From positions 1-64,000 of the forward strand of contig NZ_NXNI01000003.1 in NCBI RefSeq assembly GCF_002494345.1: a stretch of DNA of 64,000 bases. Reading direction: 5' to 3'. Of this stretch, positions 50,186 to 60,368 are shown piece by piece (positions within the stretch are counted from its first letter, which is position 1; every line of letters starts with the position of its first letter). The translations under genes and the position numbers were made by a program. This stretch comes from Natrinema ejinorense. Lineage in GTDB: Archaea; Halobacteriota; Halobacteria; Halobacteriales; Natrialbaceae. The notes below the pieces were generated by a model. It was not told the DNA's origin, made no database searches, and worked only from the letters and a program-made list of their open reading frames with translations.

Positions 50186-50269
50186 CACCCCACCGAACTC
50201 TTTTCGTTCCTGGCGAGCGTAGCCACTCTTGAACCCCGTCCCGGCCAAGGTCACGGGGGCTCGCGCGGC
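50186..50269. other. Structured convergent intergenic spacer
   Basis: GCGAGC (50213-50218) and CCCCGT (50234-50239) pair with the continuous 3' strand ACGGGG-GCTCGC (50253-50264). May act as a two-sided terminator between convergent genes. Confidence 0.4.
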
Positions 50270-50464
50270 CTATCGGTTTTTGACGACGGTGTACTCGTCG
50301 GCTTCGTCGAGTTCGATCTGTGTGTAGATTGCTCGTTCCATCGCGTCCTGGTAGTCGCCGTCGACCGGCCCGTTCTCGAGCAACCGGTCGAGTGTCGCTT
50401 TCGGCAGCGTAATACTCACACGCTCTGTTTCCGACGAGTCGTCACCGTCGGGCTCGTCGCCCAT
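50270..50464 (-). CDS. Ribbon-helix-helix protein
   Basis: 64 aa from the ATG at 50464. ERVSITLPKATLDRLLENGP then DYQDAMERAIYTQIE fits an RHH dimer protein. Likely a small regulator; autoregulation is probable but unseen. Confidence 0.62.
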   Translation of the reverse strand: MGDEPDGDDSSETERVSITLPKATLDRLLENGPVDGDYQDAMERAIYTQIELDEADEYTVVKNR

Positions 50465-50766
50465 ACCCACACCGTGACACGGCCGCTCCAATAATGTATG
50501 GCATTTTGTGTACCGAAATGAATGCACAGTAGCTCGCACCTACTCGCAGAAATGCTCGTATCCGCGCGAACACTCGCGAAAACGCGACTGTGAGGGTAAG
50601 CTACAAGTATGCGGCCGTGTAGGTTTCTAGTAACACTCGGATCGGGTTCGGCCCGGCGACGCACCGCCGGATAGGTCACGTTTGACCAACGTCATCGCGA
50701 CGGCCGCTCGCCGATTTCGAGACATAGTCGATTCTATCGCAAACGCCGTGACAACCCTCGAGAGCC

Positions 50767-51528
50767 ATGAGTACGCCACAATCCGCCCTCGGAAGCCGGG
50801 AGAATTTCTGGTACGACGAGTCGACACCGCTCGACGAACTCAAAGAGACGTCGGTGGGCCAGTTGAACGCTCACGAACTCCGGCGACTGATCCGTGAGAC
50901 AACGCCGTTCAACATCGCCGTCGACGCGATGGGAGAACCCGAACTCCGAAAGTGGGTTCGGGATCGCCGCGAGAATCCCAACCGCCCATCGGAGTGTGTT
51001 ACCGAGTACGAACGCGCTCGGTGGAAATCACACAAAGTTCTCCGCGAGGTCGCCACACCGGTCTCGAAAACGGCGAAACACGCCCCACCCGACCGCGGCC
51101 TCGAGCCGCTGTTTGCGTGGCTGTTCGCTGACTCACACCAGGATCTAATCACGGACCATGACCCACTGTCAGTCCACACTGAACGGTGCGAGGTCGAACT
51201 AACGCGGCCGGTCGAGCACGTTCCGCGGGAGTACAGCGGCGCGGAGTTTGGCGTCACCGAGTACGGCCAGAAACGATTCCGACGGCGCTTCGATCCCGAA
51301 CATGGCTATCTCGGTGGCGTTGACTTCGAGGACCTGTCGCTACGGAAGTTCATGGAGGTTACCGAGGATGTCCTTGGCGATCTCCAAGTGAGACACTCGT
51401 TCCGGCAGTCACGAATCGACGAGCTGCTCGAGGACGCAAAGACTCTCAAAAGCAAGCAGGAGAAGACTGACCAGGATGTCCTGACCGAAATCCTGTTTCG
51501 AGTCTTCATGGACGCTGCCGATCACTGA
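50767..51528 (+). CDS. Hypothetical protein before the surface module
   Basis: 253 aa, basic/acidic mixed, helical C-terminus (SRIDELLEDAKTLKSKQEKT). Arg- and Trp-rich N-terminus. No recognised family. It ends 13 bp before the large surface-protein gene, so it may head that operon. The 300 bp upstream hold no gene apart from the RHH gene's upstream region. Confidence 0.58.
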   Translation: MSTPQSALGSRENFWYDESTPLDELKETSVGQLNAHELRRLIRETTPFNIAVDAMGEPELRKWVRDRRENPNRPSECVTEYERARWKSHKVLREVATPVSKTAKHAPPDRGLEPLFAWLFADSHQDLITDHDPLSVHTERCEVELTRPVEHVPREYSGAEFGVTEYGQKRFRRRFDPEHGYLGGVDFEDLSLRKFMEVTEDVLGDLQVRHSFRQSRIDELLEDAKTLKSKQEKTDQDVLTEILFRVFMDAADH

Positions 51529-51541
51529 GGTTTGATTTTCA

Positions 51542-54500
51542 ATGACAAACCAAACCGACGCACGAGCGACGCATAGCCTCGCGACCATCACCAACGCCGC
51601 CCGTTCGCACCCGCTCCGAGTCACCGAAGCGATCTCGTTGATCGCACTCACGCTGACGTTTGCAGCGACACTCACTGCACTCGAGGCCCAAATCGGCGTT
51701 GAAGGCCACGGCCTCACGGCGTGGCTGTTCGATTCGGTGGGCTACCACGCGACCGCCGGCCTCTACGTAGCCGCCTATATCGGTGGCTTCCGATTGCTCG
51801 AGTGGCTGGACCGCGAGCAAATCCCATACATCACGACCGGGGCAACAATCATCACAGTCGCGACGATCGCGAACGCGGTCAACGACCTGCTGGTGGTCAT
51901 GAGCTATTCTGGCGAGTTCGTCGTTCCCTCGCCAGTCCGTGGCGAGGTTGTCGCTGGCCTTGCGCTCGTGACCTTCCTTTGGACAGCACGCGATCACCTC
52001 CGCGCGATCGATCTATCCATGCTGTCGGTCACGCGCGGACAGGCTCAAGCGCTGCTGTTCGCGTTCATGATGCTCTCGAGCGTGGCCGCGATGCCGCTGG
52101 CAGCAAGTAATGTCGCCGCGAACACATCGGGCTCTGACATCAATCCATCGTTCACCACGACAACCCAATCAACAGATAATAGTACAGTATATATCGGCAC
52201 ACAAAATGGTATTGTCAAGGCCATTGATGCTGCAACTGGAACTGAAGTATGGAATGTCTCTGAGGGAGTTACAATTCGGGCAACGGCGCTCTCGGAAGAT
52301 GAGGAACTAATATATGCGACTGTTGGAACCGAAGTAAAAGCATATGATGCAGGAACTGGTGACCAGGTCTGGGTATCGGAATCGGGCGGCCCACGGTCTT
52401 TAGCCCCAACGGCTGATAATGAACTCCTGTATGCTGGCGACGGCAATGGCGGTGTTTGGGCTTTCGATGCAAAAACTGGTGACAAGCTTTGGGATGTTTC
52501 TGTCCACTCAAACACTGTCAATTCGCTATCTGCATCGGCTGACGGGGGAAGTGTTTACACGGCATCTGGAGATAATACGGTCAAAAAATTAGACCGATCA
52601 TCTGGCGTTGTCGAATGGACATTTGAGGGCCATACTGGCACTGTATACGGTGTGACGACAAACCCAGATGGAACTGTCTATTCAGGGTCTGAAGACAATT
52701 CAGTCAGAGCGATCAACCCCGATACTGGTAGCGAAATCTGGAATGTAACTGACTATACAAATGCAATCCGATCTATATCGGCATCACCAGACGGCGACTC
52801 AATCTATACTGGCACTGATTCGACATCGAATACAGTCAGAGCAATTAGTGCATCCGACGGCACCGAACAGTGGGTGTACGAGGGTCACACTGACAGCGTC
52901 CTCTCTGTTGGTACTTCGTCAGGTGGCAATTATGTTTATTCTGGCAGTTCGGATAATACTGCAAAAGCAATTGATGCGGAAACTGGTAGTGAAGTATGGA
53001 GTTCGTCGGAAAGCTCGACTGTGTGGTCTGTCAATTCTGGTGGTTGGCTTGGTGGTGTCGGTGATCCAATTACCGGCACTGTCCAAGACCAAACTGGTAC
53101 TCCAGTGGCGAACGCGAGCGTCGAAATCTGGGGACCAACGGAATCGGCGTTTGACACGACCGATGCCCAAGAACTCGAGCGCGAGGCCCAACAACTTCGA
53201 ACCGAACTCGCAGATCCACTCCCCGAGAACTTCGACAGCGATCTCGAGCCAACGAATTACATCGAAAACCGCGACGACAATGGCGCGGGTGGGTACGTCG
53301 CGGTCCACCAAGCCGATGACTGGAATCCGATTATCTACCCGTCGACGACGATCCGAAGTCCGGACTCGGTCGGCCCGCCACGGCTGACGACGGCCGACGA
53401 CCAACAGATCATCCTCTCGGCGTGGGATCTCGACGAAAGCCGATCGAACAACCAGATCGACACCTCGCTGCCTGGTGCAACGCGTACCAGTGAGTACGAA
53501 CTCACCGTGCAGTCGCTCTCACCGACGGGCGAAGTAACGAGTGAGACGACCCGGACTGCACAGCCAGTCGCAACGACCACTGGCGGCCGGGTCGCCACGC
53601 TCCAGGGCGAGCGCGAACACTACGCCGTCCGAACCCGCCTCTCACCGGGCGTTTACCGGGCCTACGTCGGTGATAGCTGGGAGAGTTCCGAGTCCCAGAG
53701 CTATTACTTCACCGTCGGCGACCCTGAAGACCTCGCGAAAGCCTTTGAGCGCGATCTCCGAGAACAAACCGGCTCGCTGACCGAGCGCGCCCAACGCATC
53801 CGCGACCTCGTGAGCCAGGAGGGCACGATCGTCCGCACGACGGCGACCACCGACGCAAACGGAGAGTTCACGGCCGAGATCGACAACAGCGTCGTCTCCG
53901 CATCGGTCACGGCCTACAAGGCTCCCGACTCACAACTCTCGTCGATCGGCACTGACCCGACGAACGTCTCAATCAGTGACATCCGGGCGATGTACGAGCT
54001 GACCGATTACAACGGCTCGGTCGTACTGTCGACGACGCCAACCAGCGCTACACCGCCGGAGTCAAACGTTACCGTCGAGACGCGCCGGATCACCGCCCCA
54101 TCGCACACGAACCAGGAAGTCTACCAGCGTCTCCAGGACCGTCTCGACGAACTCGAGAACGAAACGCGCGTCGACGAACAAGCGATCATCGACGAGACGG
54201 TCACGAGCATCGAGGAAGGTCGGCTCCAGAACATGACCGACGACCTCGATGGGATCATTGAGGGCAACGACAGACTGGAGAATCGCACCGACACGCTGCT
54301 CGATGAGTTCAACACGACGCGCGGGAATCTCAGCACGCTCGAGAAAAAGGCACTCGCACAAGAGCAAGCAATCGCAGAGTTGGCGAACAACACTGACACG
54401 CTCACGTCGACGGTTTCGGGGCTCGAGGAAGGCCAAACCGACACCGGCGCGGTCGACGGCCTGGCCTGCGATCTCGGCCTCGAAAGCCGGTGTGCCGAGG

Positions 54501-56146
54501 ATGACTTCACCGGGCTCGCAGAGGATCGCTTCGAGACATCCGACGACTGGGAAATCAGTAACGTAGACGCTGGGCCACCGGAGACGATCCACAAGCAAAA
54601 CGACACGGACATCCAGGTCAGACACGAGTACACCAATATCGGCGAGAACGCTTCGAACGAGGACTTCGAGTACGCGCTCGTCAAAAGCGAGGGCCGTGCG
54701 ACGATCCAAGAAGCGTTCTTCGCCGCTCCGATCGACCCGAACGAATCCCAATCGCTTGGTGTCTCGCTAAACACGGACGCGAACCCGATCAACGTCGATC
54801 CCGGAGCCTACGACTTCGTAATCTTGGACGCCGACGGCGACCGAATCGCCGGCAGCACAACGCAAGTCGAGATCGTCTCCGAGACGACCGGCACGGAGGT
54901 CGAACTCGCCGACGACTCACCACTCGGCAACGCGATCTCTGGCCCTGATTGGGACGAGGAAGACCTGACCGTCCACGTTGACTACCCCGGCGCGGGACAG
55001 AACAACTCGACGGTCACACAGCCACTGCCCGACGACGAGTGGGAGTACGACGACGGCAACGTCAGCGTCCCGTCCTACGATCCACAGCCGTTCAACCTCT
55101 CGATTGGCGGCGAGAACGTCACTGTCGACCCGACCAACGAGTCCGAACTGAGCTTCAACATCATCGGCGCGAACGGCGACGAAGTGATTCACGAGGAAGT
55201 GGACGTCGAGAATCCGAACTTCGCGGGCGGACCGATCAACATTCGAAGCATCCGCGCGAACACGTTGCGACCGGGCGAAGACACCGTGATGGGTGGCGAG
55301 GTCCGTTTTAGCGAAAACGCGGGCTACGAGTTGACTAATATCACGGCCTACAGCCCAACGGGACAGACACTCTCGGATGCGCGAGCCAACGTCACAGGGA
55401 CCAACGAGTTCACCGTCCATCCGTCCGAAAGCGGCACCCATCTCGTCGAACTCCGCTTCGAAGACGACGAGGGCAACGGCCACACGGAAAGCATGCGCGT
55501 CCACGCGGGCGAGGATTCGTACAATCTCAATCCGACCCTCCGGGGCCTCCCGACCGACCAGACTCAGCCGGCCGCACTCGTCGGGGACGGACTCGAGGAC
55601 GGCGAGATCACCGTCGAGGACCAGGGCAGCGAAGTCGACGTGAGCGTCGTTGTGCCGGCCGACGAGCACGTCCCATCGGAGGTTCACCTCAGAATGAGAG
55701 AGATCGTAAACACCGAAGACCAAGACATCAATATCCAACTCGAGCGCGAGACGCCAACCGGTACGGAGTCCCTCGAGCGTCGTGTCGGGATCGTCTTGCA
55801 CGATACCAAACTCCCCTCGAGTGCGGGTCTGCTAAGTGGCGGCTCGACAGTCTATCGTTCGACGGGCGACACGACGGAACCGATCGCGGCTGGCCTCCCC
55901 GGTGGCGAACGCGAGGACAGCAACGCTGGCACGCGGATTCGAACCTTCACGGGCGTGGACGGCAGCGTGACTATCTCCCAAGACTCCAATGCGGGCCGCC
56001 TCGAGCGGCTGGATTGGTGGTTCGATACCAACCTCGGGCCGTCGCTCTCGTGGGTCCCCACGCCATTCTCGGCTGCCGGTGGAATCGGCGGCCTGGCCGG
56101 ATTGGCCGGCCTTGTCGTCGGCCGCCGACGGGGGTGGTTTCTATGA
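51542..56146 (+). CDS. Giant membrane/surface protein with 7-bladed PQQ/WD-like propeller
   Basis: 1534 aa. Five hydrophobic helices (about 26-185) are followed by seven propeller repeats (about 214-496; for example NGIVKAIDAATGTEVWN, DNTVKKLDRSSGVVEWT, DNSVRAINPDTGSEIWN). Then come a carboxypeptidase-regulatory-like domain (about 515-540, GTVQDQTGTPVANASVEIWG), beta domains, a coiled coil (about 850-975), more Ig-like domains and a C-terminal helix followed by GRRRGWFL. The propeller DNA is much more AT-rich than the rest. Candidate receptor, adhesin or particle spike. Confidence 0.85.
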   Translation: MTNQTDARATHSLATITNAARSHPLRVTEAISLIALTLTFAATLTALEAQIGVEGHGLTAWLFDSVGYHATAGLYVAAYIGGFRLLEWLDREQIPYITTGATIITVATIANAVNDLLVVMSYSGEFVVPSPVRGEVVAGLALVTFLWTARDHLRAIDLSMLSVTRGQAQALLFAFMMLSSVAAMPLAASNVAANTSGSDINPSFTTTTQSTDNSTVYIGTQNGIVKAIDAATGTEVWNVSEGVTIRATALSEDEELIYATVGTEVKAYDAGTGDQVWVSESGGPRSLAPTADNELLYAGDGNGGVWAFDAKTGDKLWDVSVHSNTVNSLSASADGGSVYTASGDNTVKKLDRSSGVVEWTFEGHTGTVYGVTTNPDGTVYSGSEDNSVRAINPDTGSEIWNVTDYTNAIRSISASPDGDSIYTGTDSTSNTVRAISASDGTEQWVYEGHTDSVLSVGTSSGGNYVYSGSSDNTAKAIDAETGSEVWSSSESSTVWSVNSGGWLGGVGDPITGTVQDQTGTPVANASVEIWGPTESAFDTTDAQELEREAQQLRTELADPLPENFDSDLEPTNYIENRDDNGAGGYVAVHQADDWNPIIYPSTTIRSPDSVGPPRLTTADDQQIILSAWDLDESRSNNQIDTSLPGATRTSEYELTVQSLSPTGEVTSETTRTAQPVATTTGGRVATLQGEREHYAVRTRLSPGVYRAYVGDSWESSESQSYYFTVGDPEDLAKAFERDLREQTGSLTERAQRIRDLVSQEGTIVRTTATTDANGEFTAEIDNSVVSASVTAYKAPDSQLSSIGTDPTNVSISDIRAMYELTDYNGSVVLSTTPTSATPPESNVTVETRRITAPSHTNQEVYQRLQDRLDELENETRVDEQAIIDETVTSIEEGRLQNMTDDLDGIIEGNDRLENRTDTLLDEFNTTRGNLSTLEKKALAQEQAIAELANNTDTLTSTVSGLEEGQTDTGAVDGLACDLGLESRCAEDDFTGLAEDRFETSDDWEISNVDAGPPETIHKQNDTDIQVRHEYTNIGENASNEDFEYALVKSEGRATIQEAFFAAPIDPNESQSLGVSLNTDANPINVDPGAYDFVILDADGDRIAGSTTQVEIVSETTGTEVELADDSPLGNAISGPDWDEEDLTVHVDYPGAGQNNSTVTQPLPDDEWEYDDGNVSVPSYDPQPFNLSIGGENVTVDPTNESELSFNIIGANGDEVIHEEVDVENPNFAGGPINIRSIRANTLRPGEDTVMGGEVRFSENAGYELTNITAYSPTGQTLSDARANVTGTNEFTVHPSESGTHLVELRFEDDEGNGHTESMRVHAGEDSYNLNPTLRGLPTDQTQPAALVGDGLEDGEITVEDQGSEVDVSVVVPADEHVPSEVHLRMREIVNTEDQDINIQLERETPTGTESLERRVGIVLHDTKLPSSAGLLSGGSTVYRSTGDTTEPIAAGLPGGEREDSNAGTRIRTFTGVDGSVTISQDSNAGRLERLDWWFDTNLGPSLSWVPTPFSAAGGIGGLAGLAGLVVGRRRGWFL

Positions 56147-57699
56147 GGCGTCGTGAGCTGCTCCGATCGACCGCGGGCGTTGGGGCACTGGCACTGTCGT
56201 TCCCTTCGTTCCGCGTGGGCGGCTCGGACACGGCGACGCCGGCCGCGTTCGATGCCGACGCGATTACGAGTGGCTCGACACCGACGTGGCTGGTCAAATA
56301 CGATACCGACCGCAAGGGCAGTCTAACCGAGTGGCTCGACGGCCACGAGGATCGTATTCAGCGTCGCGATCTCGACGGGCTCGACATGATGGTGATCGAA
56401 GCGCCCCGAAGCGAGATCGGCTTAGGCCAGCTCGACCTCTTACTCGGCAACGGACTTCAATCGCGGAGCTACGTCAAGTGGATCGACGTGAATCTCCGGA
56501 TGCAATATGCCGACCCGATCACCTCACTCGAGTCCGACGACGTCTGGGAGCACGACCTGTCCGCGTGGCAGTCGTTCCGCGTGGGATCGTCGACCGGGTC
56601 GCTGGCCGACGCTGGAGTCGCGTTTGACGAAGACACCGAGGAGACCACGATGGCCGACGCGAAGTGGCTGACCAACTCCGAGACGATCATCGACGACGGG
56701 TCGGGCCTTACGGTCGCGATCATCGATTCAGGCTGCAACACGGGCGGTGGGATCTTCGAGGACGCTGACGGCAACACGCGCATCCTCGATGCAAGCGAGG
56801 ACTTCGTCGCCGGCGAGACGGTCGCCGAGGACGGCCTCGATGCCGTGGCCGATCCGAACGGCCATGGAACGTGGGTTGCGTCGGCGATCGCCGCCAACCC
56901 GCCGGACAGTGCCGATGTCGAGCACATGGGCTACCTGCCGGGGGCAGACCTGCTTATCTGTCGAGCCCTCGACTCCAAAGGCAGCGGGTCGACGGAAGCG
57001 ATCGCCGCGGCGATCGACCACGCCGCAGCCAACGGGGCCGACCTCCTGTGCATGAGTCTCGGGAGCGTCACGTGGTCGGCTGCACTCGATGACGCACTCG
57101 CGAGCGCGAAAGACCAGGGTATGGCAGCTTTCGTCGCCGCCGGCAACGACCGATTCGGCTCGACGTGGGTCAACTCGCCGGCCGATTCCGAGCACGCGCT
57201 CGCGGTCGGCGCGACGAACGTTGCCGTCGACGACCGCCAAAACGTCAAACCGGCGTACTTCCACAATGTCGGGGACGATCCGGGAACGACCGATCTCTCG
57301 GGTGGCGAATCCGCTGGTGCGATGGTGGACATCACCGCACCCGGCATGGCGATGACGACACTCACGCCCCGGACAACTGGCAGCGTGATCGAACGCACAC
57401 TCTCGGGCACCAGCATGGCAACGCCGTGTGTCGTCGGCTGTGCGGGGCTCGTGCTCGCGTCGAACCCTGACCTCGAGCCCGACGAACTCCATGATCGACT
57501 GACCACGTACGCGCGGCCGGTCGAAAACGTCGCTGTCGTGGAAGCCGAACACGGCCTCGTCGACGCACAGGCGGCGATCGAGAAAACCGAACGCGAGGAC
57601 ACGCAGGGAGACGTGATGAACGACGAGGCGACGAGTCGTGACGCCGCCTACCGGGCGCTTTCGTCGGCCTCTGGTGGTTTCTTCACGGGACTGTTCTGA
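56143..57699 (+). CDS. Tat-exported subtilisin-like serine protease
   Basis: 518 aa. Twin-arginine signal MRRRELLRSTAGVGALALS. The S8 triad is complete: Asp in VAIIDSGCN, His in GHGTWVASAIAA, Ser in GTSMATPCVVG. It overlaps the giant surface-protein gene by ATGA, so it may process that protein or another exported protein (inference). The C-terminus lacks an anchor. Confidence 0.88.
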   Translation: MRRRELLRSTAGVGALALSFPSFRVGGSDTATPAAFDADAITSGSTPTWLVKYDTDRKGSLTEWLDGHEDRIQRRDLDGLDMMVIEAPRSEIGLGQLDLLLGNGLQSRSYVKWIDVNLRMQYADPITSLESDDVWEHDLSAWQSFRVGSSTGSLADAGVAFDEDTEETTMADAKWLTNSETIIDDGSGLTVAIIDSGCNTGGGIFEDADGNTRILDASEDFVAGETVAEDGLDAVADPNGHGTWVASAIAANPPDSADVEHMGYLPGADLLICRALDSKGSGSTEAIAAAIDHAAANGADLLCMSLGSVTWSAALDDALASAKDQGMAAFVAAGNDRFGSTWVNSPADSEHALAVGATNVAVDDRQNVKPAYFHNVGDDPGTTDLSGGESAGAMVDITAPGMAMTTLTPRTTGSVIERTLSGTSMATPCVVGCAGLVLASNPDLEPDELHDRLTTYARPVENVAVVEAEHGLVDAQAAIEKTEREDTQGDVMNDEATSRDAAYRALSSASGGFFTGLF

Positions 57700-57702
57700 A
57701 CC

Positions 57703-58491
57703 ATGCACTCGAGACGCGACGTGCTTGCTGGCCTCGGAGCCGTGGCCGTGGGCGGGCTCTCGGCAACCACGGCGACGGCCCAAACCGACGGCTCCTACCC
57801 GCACGCCGACGCCAAGCCGGCCGGTGCCACAATCGAGTTCGATGAGGCGTGGCTCGAGTCCTACCAGCCACTCTTGCGGACGGACTTGCTCGAGGTGACG
57901 CCGACCTCGCTGTACGGTTTCCGTGCCCGATCGGAGGGCGAAGCGACGGACGTGGCAGTGTTTTTCGCGCACTATCCGACCCAGCGGGGCGTCACAAACC
58001 GTGACTCGCACTATCTCGACCGCGAGCCGTTCTACGTGTTCGTGGATAGCGAGACGGGCGAAATCGACTCGGTCGCCTACTCGGCATACCATTGGCTCGC
58101 AAACGTCGAACAGCGGCCACCGACGTACTCGAGCGAAACGGGCGAGCACCCGACGGCGCTGGTCGTCACCAACTGGCACCACTACGTGCTCGACTCGAGC
58201 TACTGGGTGTTTGACGATTCGAGACGGGACTTCCTCGAGATCCGAGATCTGCAGAGCGTGCACTCGCCTCATCTCGAGGACGGCTCGACGGCGTGGCTCG
58301 ACAACGGGTGGGCTGACACACTCCGCGTCGGTGCAGTACTCGACCCGTGGATCATGCAGGACGCGCCGGACTGGTGGCAAGACGATATCGGTCGGTTCTC
58401 CGTCGAAGCACTGGCCCGAAGGGCGTATCTCGCGGCCTCACGAACGCCGGGTATCAACATCGCCGGTGCCGGTCAGACGGACCTCCAATAG
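57703..58491 (+). CDS. Tat-exported hypothetical protein
   Basis: 262 aa. Signal SRRDVLAGLGAVAVGGLSAT ends ATAQT. The mature part is rich in Trp and Tyr (YWVFDD, PDWWQDD) with no known domain. No anchor, so probably periplasm-like or surface-bound. Confidence 0.7.
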   Translation: MHSRRDVLAGLGAVAVGGLSATTATAQTDGSYPHADAKPAGATIEFDEAWLESYQPLLRTDLLEVTPTSLYGFRARSEGEATDVAVFFAHYPTQRGVTNRDSHYLDREPFYVFVDSETGEIDSVAYSAYHWLANVEQRPPTYSSETGEHPTALVVTNWHHYVLDSSYWVFDDSRRDFLEIRDLQSVHSPHLEDGSTAWLDNGWADTLRVGAVLDPWIMQDAPDWWQDDIGRFSVEALARRAYLAASRTPGINIAGAGQTDLQ

Positions 58492-58495
58492 AGCC

Positions 58496-58597
58496 ATGAT
58501 GGACAACGCAATTCGGTGGACATCCGGAGGAGGGGTACCACCGCCCCCATCGGTTCCACCGCCACGATTTCCGGCAGCCGCATCGCCCGCTCAATAA
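58496..58597 (+). CDS. 33-aa proline-rich microprotein
   Basis: MMDNAIRWTSGGGVPPPPSV plus a PPPRFPAAASPAQ tail. Fits between two operon genes with a start 5 bp after the preceding stop. Coding status uncertain. Confidence 0.4.
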   Translation: MMDNAIRWTSGGGVPPPPSVPPPRFPAAASPAQ

Positions 58598-58616
58598 CCA
58601 ATCATCCTCAACTACA

Positions 58617-60047
58617 ATGACACCACAACTCAAGCGAGTCGCAACGCTGTTCCTGACGCTCGCCCTCGTCACGTCCGTTTTCGCGGGCGCGTTCGCGGGC
58701 AGCGCGGCAGCGATCACCGCACCGACCGTAACCGCAACCGACGACGGCACCGGGGCAACGACCGATCATACGATCTCAACCGACTACGACAACACCGACT
58801 CACCATCACTCAAAGAGATCACCCTCAACTACCAAGCAGGGAATCTCTCGGGGCTGACCGCCAGTGACGCCACCGTGAGCGTCGCGGGCACGAGTCAAAC
58901 TGTCTCGGCGGTCTCCGTGTCCGGCGAAACGACCGTTACCGTGACGCTCGATTCCACCGTGACGCTCTCGGATACCGAAACCATCGAAGTCACGCTCAGC
59001 GGTGTCGAGAACCCCCACAACGCGGGGAGCTACGATGTTGGCGTCGACCTCATCGATGGCACCGGCACGTCCTTCGACAGCGCTCCGGGCACTGACGCAC
59101 TGACGATCGTCGTCGGAGACACGCCCTCGGTGACGGCCACCTCCGATCTCTCGGAGGGGACCAACGTGACCGGCTACAACGGCTCCGCTGACATGGCTGA
59201 AACCATCGAGGTCGAAGCCTATACTGACAATCTCGAGGCCGACATCATGACCGCCGACGGCTCGCGAACGCTGACGACGGTCAACGATGTGACGGCCGTC
59301 TCCGCGGCCGACTCGGGTACCAGCACGCCAGGGACCTACCAACTCGAGGTCAACCACTCCGAGCTGCGAACGCTCGAGATGGGCGTCAACGAGATGACCG
59401 ACCTGCAGGTTGCCGTCGAGAACCTCGATGCTGGTGCGCCGGCAAACGACTTCAACGCGACGCTCGAGAATACTGACGAGGTCTCACAGCTACACATCGC
59501 CGCTGACGACACGCGCGCGGAAATCGAGGACAACTCGATTTCGGTGTTCAATCGGACTCTCTGGGACCGCACCGACGCCGAAATCGATGACACGCGCGAC
59601 GTGACCGGCAACACGTCGACGATCTACGTCTCGGCGGAAAACGAGACGTTCAGCGACGAGGTCGACGCCGCGATCCCGGACAGTGCGGAAGCCGGAGACA
59701 GACTCGGACTCATGATGTCCTCGAGCGTCGATGAGGGCCTCGTGTACGTGTTCTACGACGAGCCTGGTGACGATGTCACGGGCAGCGAGGTTGACCCCGT
59801 CGATGATACGTACATCGTCCTCAACGACAACGAGCCCCACATGATTAATCTGGCCGACGGCACGACCCAAGACGGCGGAACGCTCGATGTCTCGCTCGTG
59901 GCTAACGACGCGCCGAGTCCGGGCGACCTGCGTGACGACCTCGATTACGGGTGGGTCGATTCCTTCGCCGTCTTCCAGTACAGCATCCCCTTCGTTGGGG
60001 CCGGGTTGATCCTCATTGGCTCTCGCCGCCGACTCGGAGGAGCGTGA
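58617..60047 (+). CDS. Surface glycoprotein-like protein with Sec signal and C-terminal anchor
   Basis: 476 aa. Signal peptide RVATLFLTLALVTSVFAGAF with AAA cleavage site; Thr/Asp-rich beta domains with several Asn-x-Ser/Thr glycosylation sites; C-terminal helix FVGAGLILIGSRRRLGGA as anchor. Layout is that of S-layer-related or spike proteins. Confidence 0.78.
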   Translation: MTPQLKRVATLFLTLALVTSVFAGAFAGSAAAITAPTVTATDDGTGATTDHTISTDYDNTDSPSLKEITLNYQAGNLSGLTASDATVSVAGTSQTVSAVSVSGETTVTVTLDSTVTLSDTETIEVTLSGVENPHNAGSYDVGVDLIDGTGTSFDSAPGTDALTIVVGDTPSVTATSDLSEGTNVTGYNGSADMAETIEVEAYTDNLEADIMTADGSRTLTTVNDVTAVSAADSGTSTPGTYQLEVNHSELRTLEMGVNEMTDLQVAVENLDAGAPANDFNATLENTDEVSQLHIAADDTRAEIEDNSISVFNRTLWDRTDAEIDDTRDVTGNTSTIYVSAENETFSDEVDAAIPDSAEAGDRLGLMMSSSVDEGLVYVFYDEPGDDVTGSEVDPVDDTYIVLNDNEPHMINLADGTTQDGGTLDVSLVANDAPSPGDLRDDLDYGWVDSFAVFQYSIPFVGAGLILIGSRRRLGGA

Positions 60048-60052
60048 TCATA

Positions 60053-60325
60053 ATGGTAACACTCTCAAGACTCGGGTTACAGGCAATCGCACTCGCATGG
60101 GCCTGGACTGGCGGACTCCTTATCGGAGCCGTCTTCTTGATGCTCGCGTCGCTGTTCGCAATTTTGGACCTTGTGTCGAGGGCAATCGGCGGTGATCGCG
60201 TCAGCCCAGGAGTAACGGTCTGGGTTCGTGAGTGGCTTTCGTGGGAGTACAACCAAAACAAGTTCGCGCTCACGGGCGGTCGAAAATCGGACTTCGACCC
60301 GACGCCACCTGTACCGGACCTGTAG
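60053..60325 (+). CDS. Small membrane protein
   Basis: 90 aa from the ATG at 60053 (GTG at 60044 is an alternative). One or two hydrophobic helices (about 9-42), then a polar C-terminus ending DPTPPVPDL. Confidence 0.64.
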   Translation: MVTLSRLGLQAIALAWAWTGGLLIGAVFLMLASLFAILDLVSRAIGGDRVSPGVTVWVREWLSWEYNQNKFALTGGRKSDFDPTPPVPDL

Positions 60326-60363
60326 TAGGCCCACACCAGTAGCGGCTCACGGCTAACCCTCGA

Positions 60364-60368
60364 TTTTT
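60364..60368 (+). terminator. T5 run before tRNA-like element 1
   Basis: TTTTT lies directly before the structured element and 38 bp after the membrane-protein stop. Could end or attenuate transcription. Confidence 0.3.

Noticed and set aside
50682-50897. TTG-started frame before the 50.8-kb gene
   Set aside because: It overlaps the better-supported gene at 50767 for most of its length and turns Arg/Pro-rich there.
56728-58380. A 550-codon open frame on the minus strand
   Set aside because: It lies antisense to the subtilase and Tat genes, is Arg/His-rich and lacks motifs; it is a GC-driven shadow.
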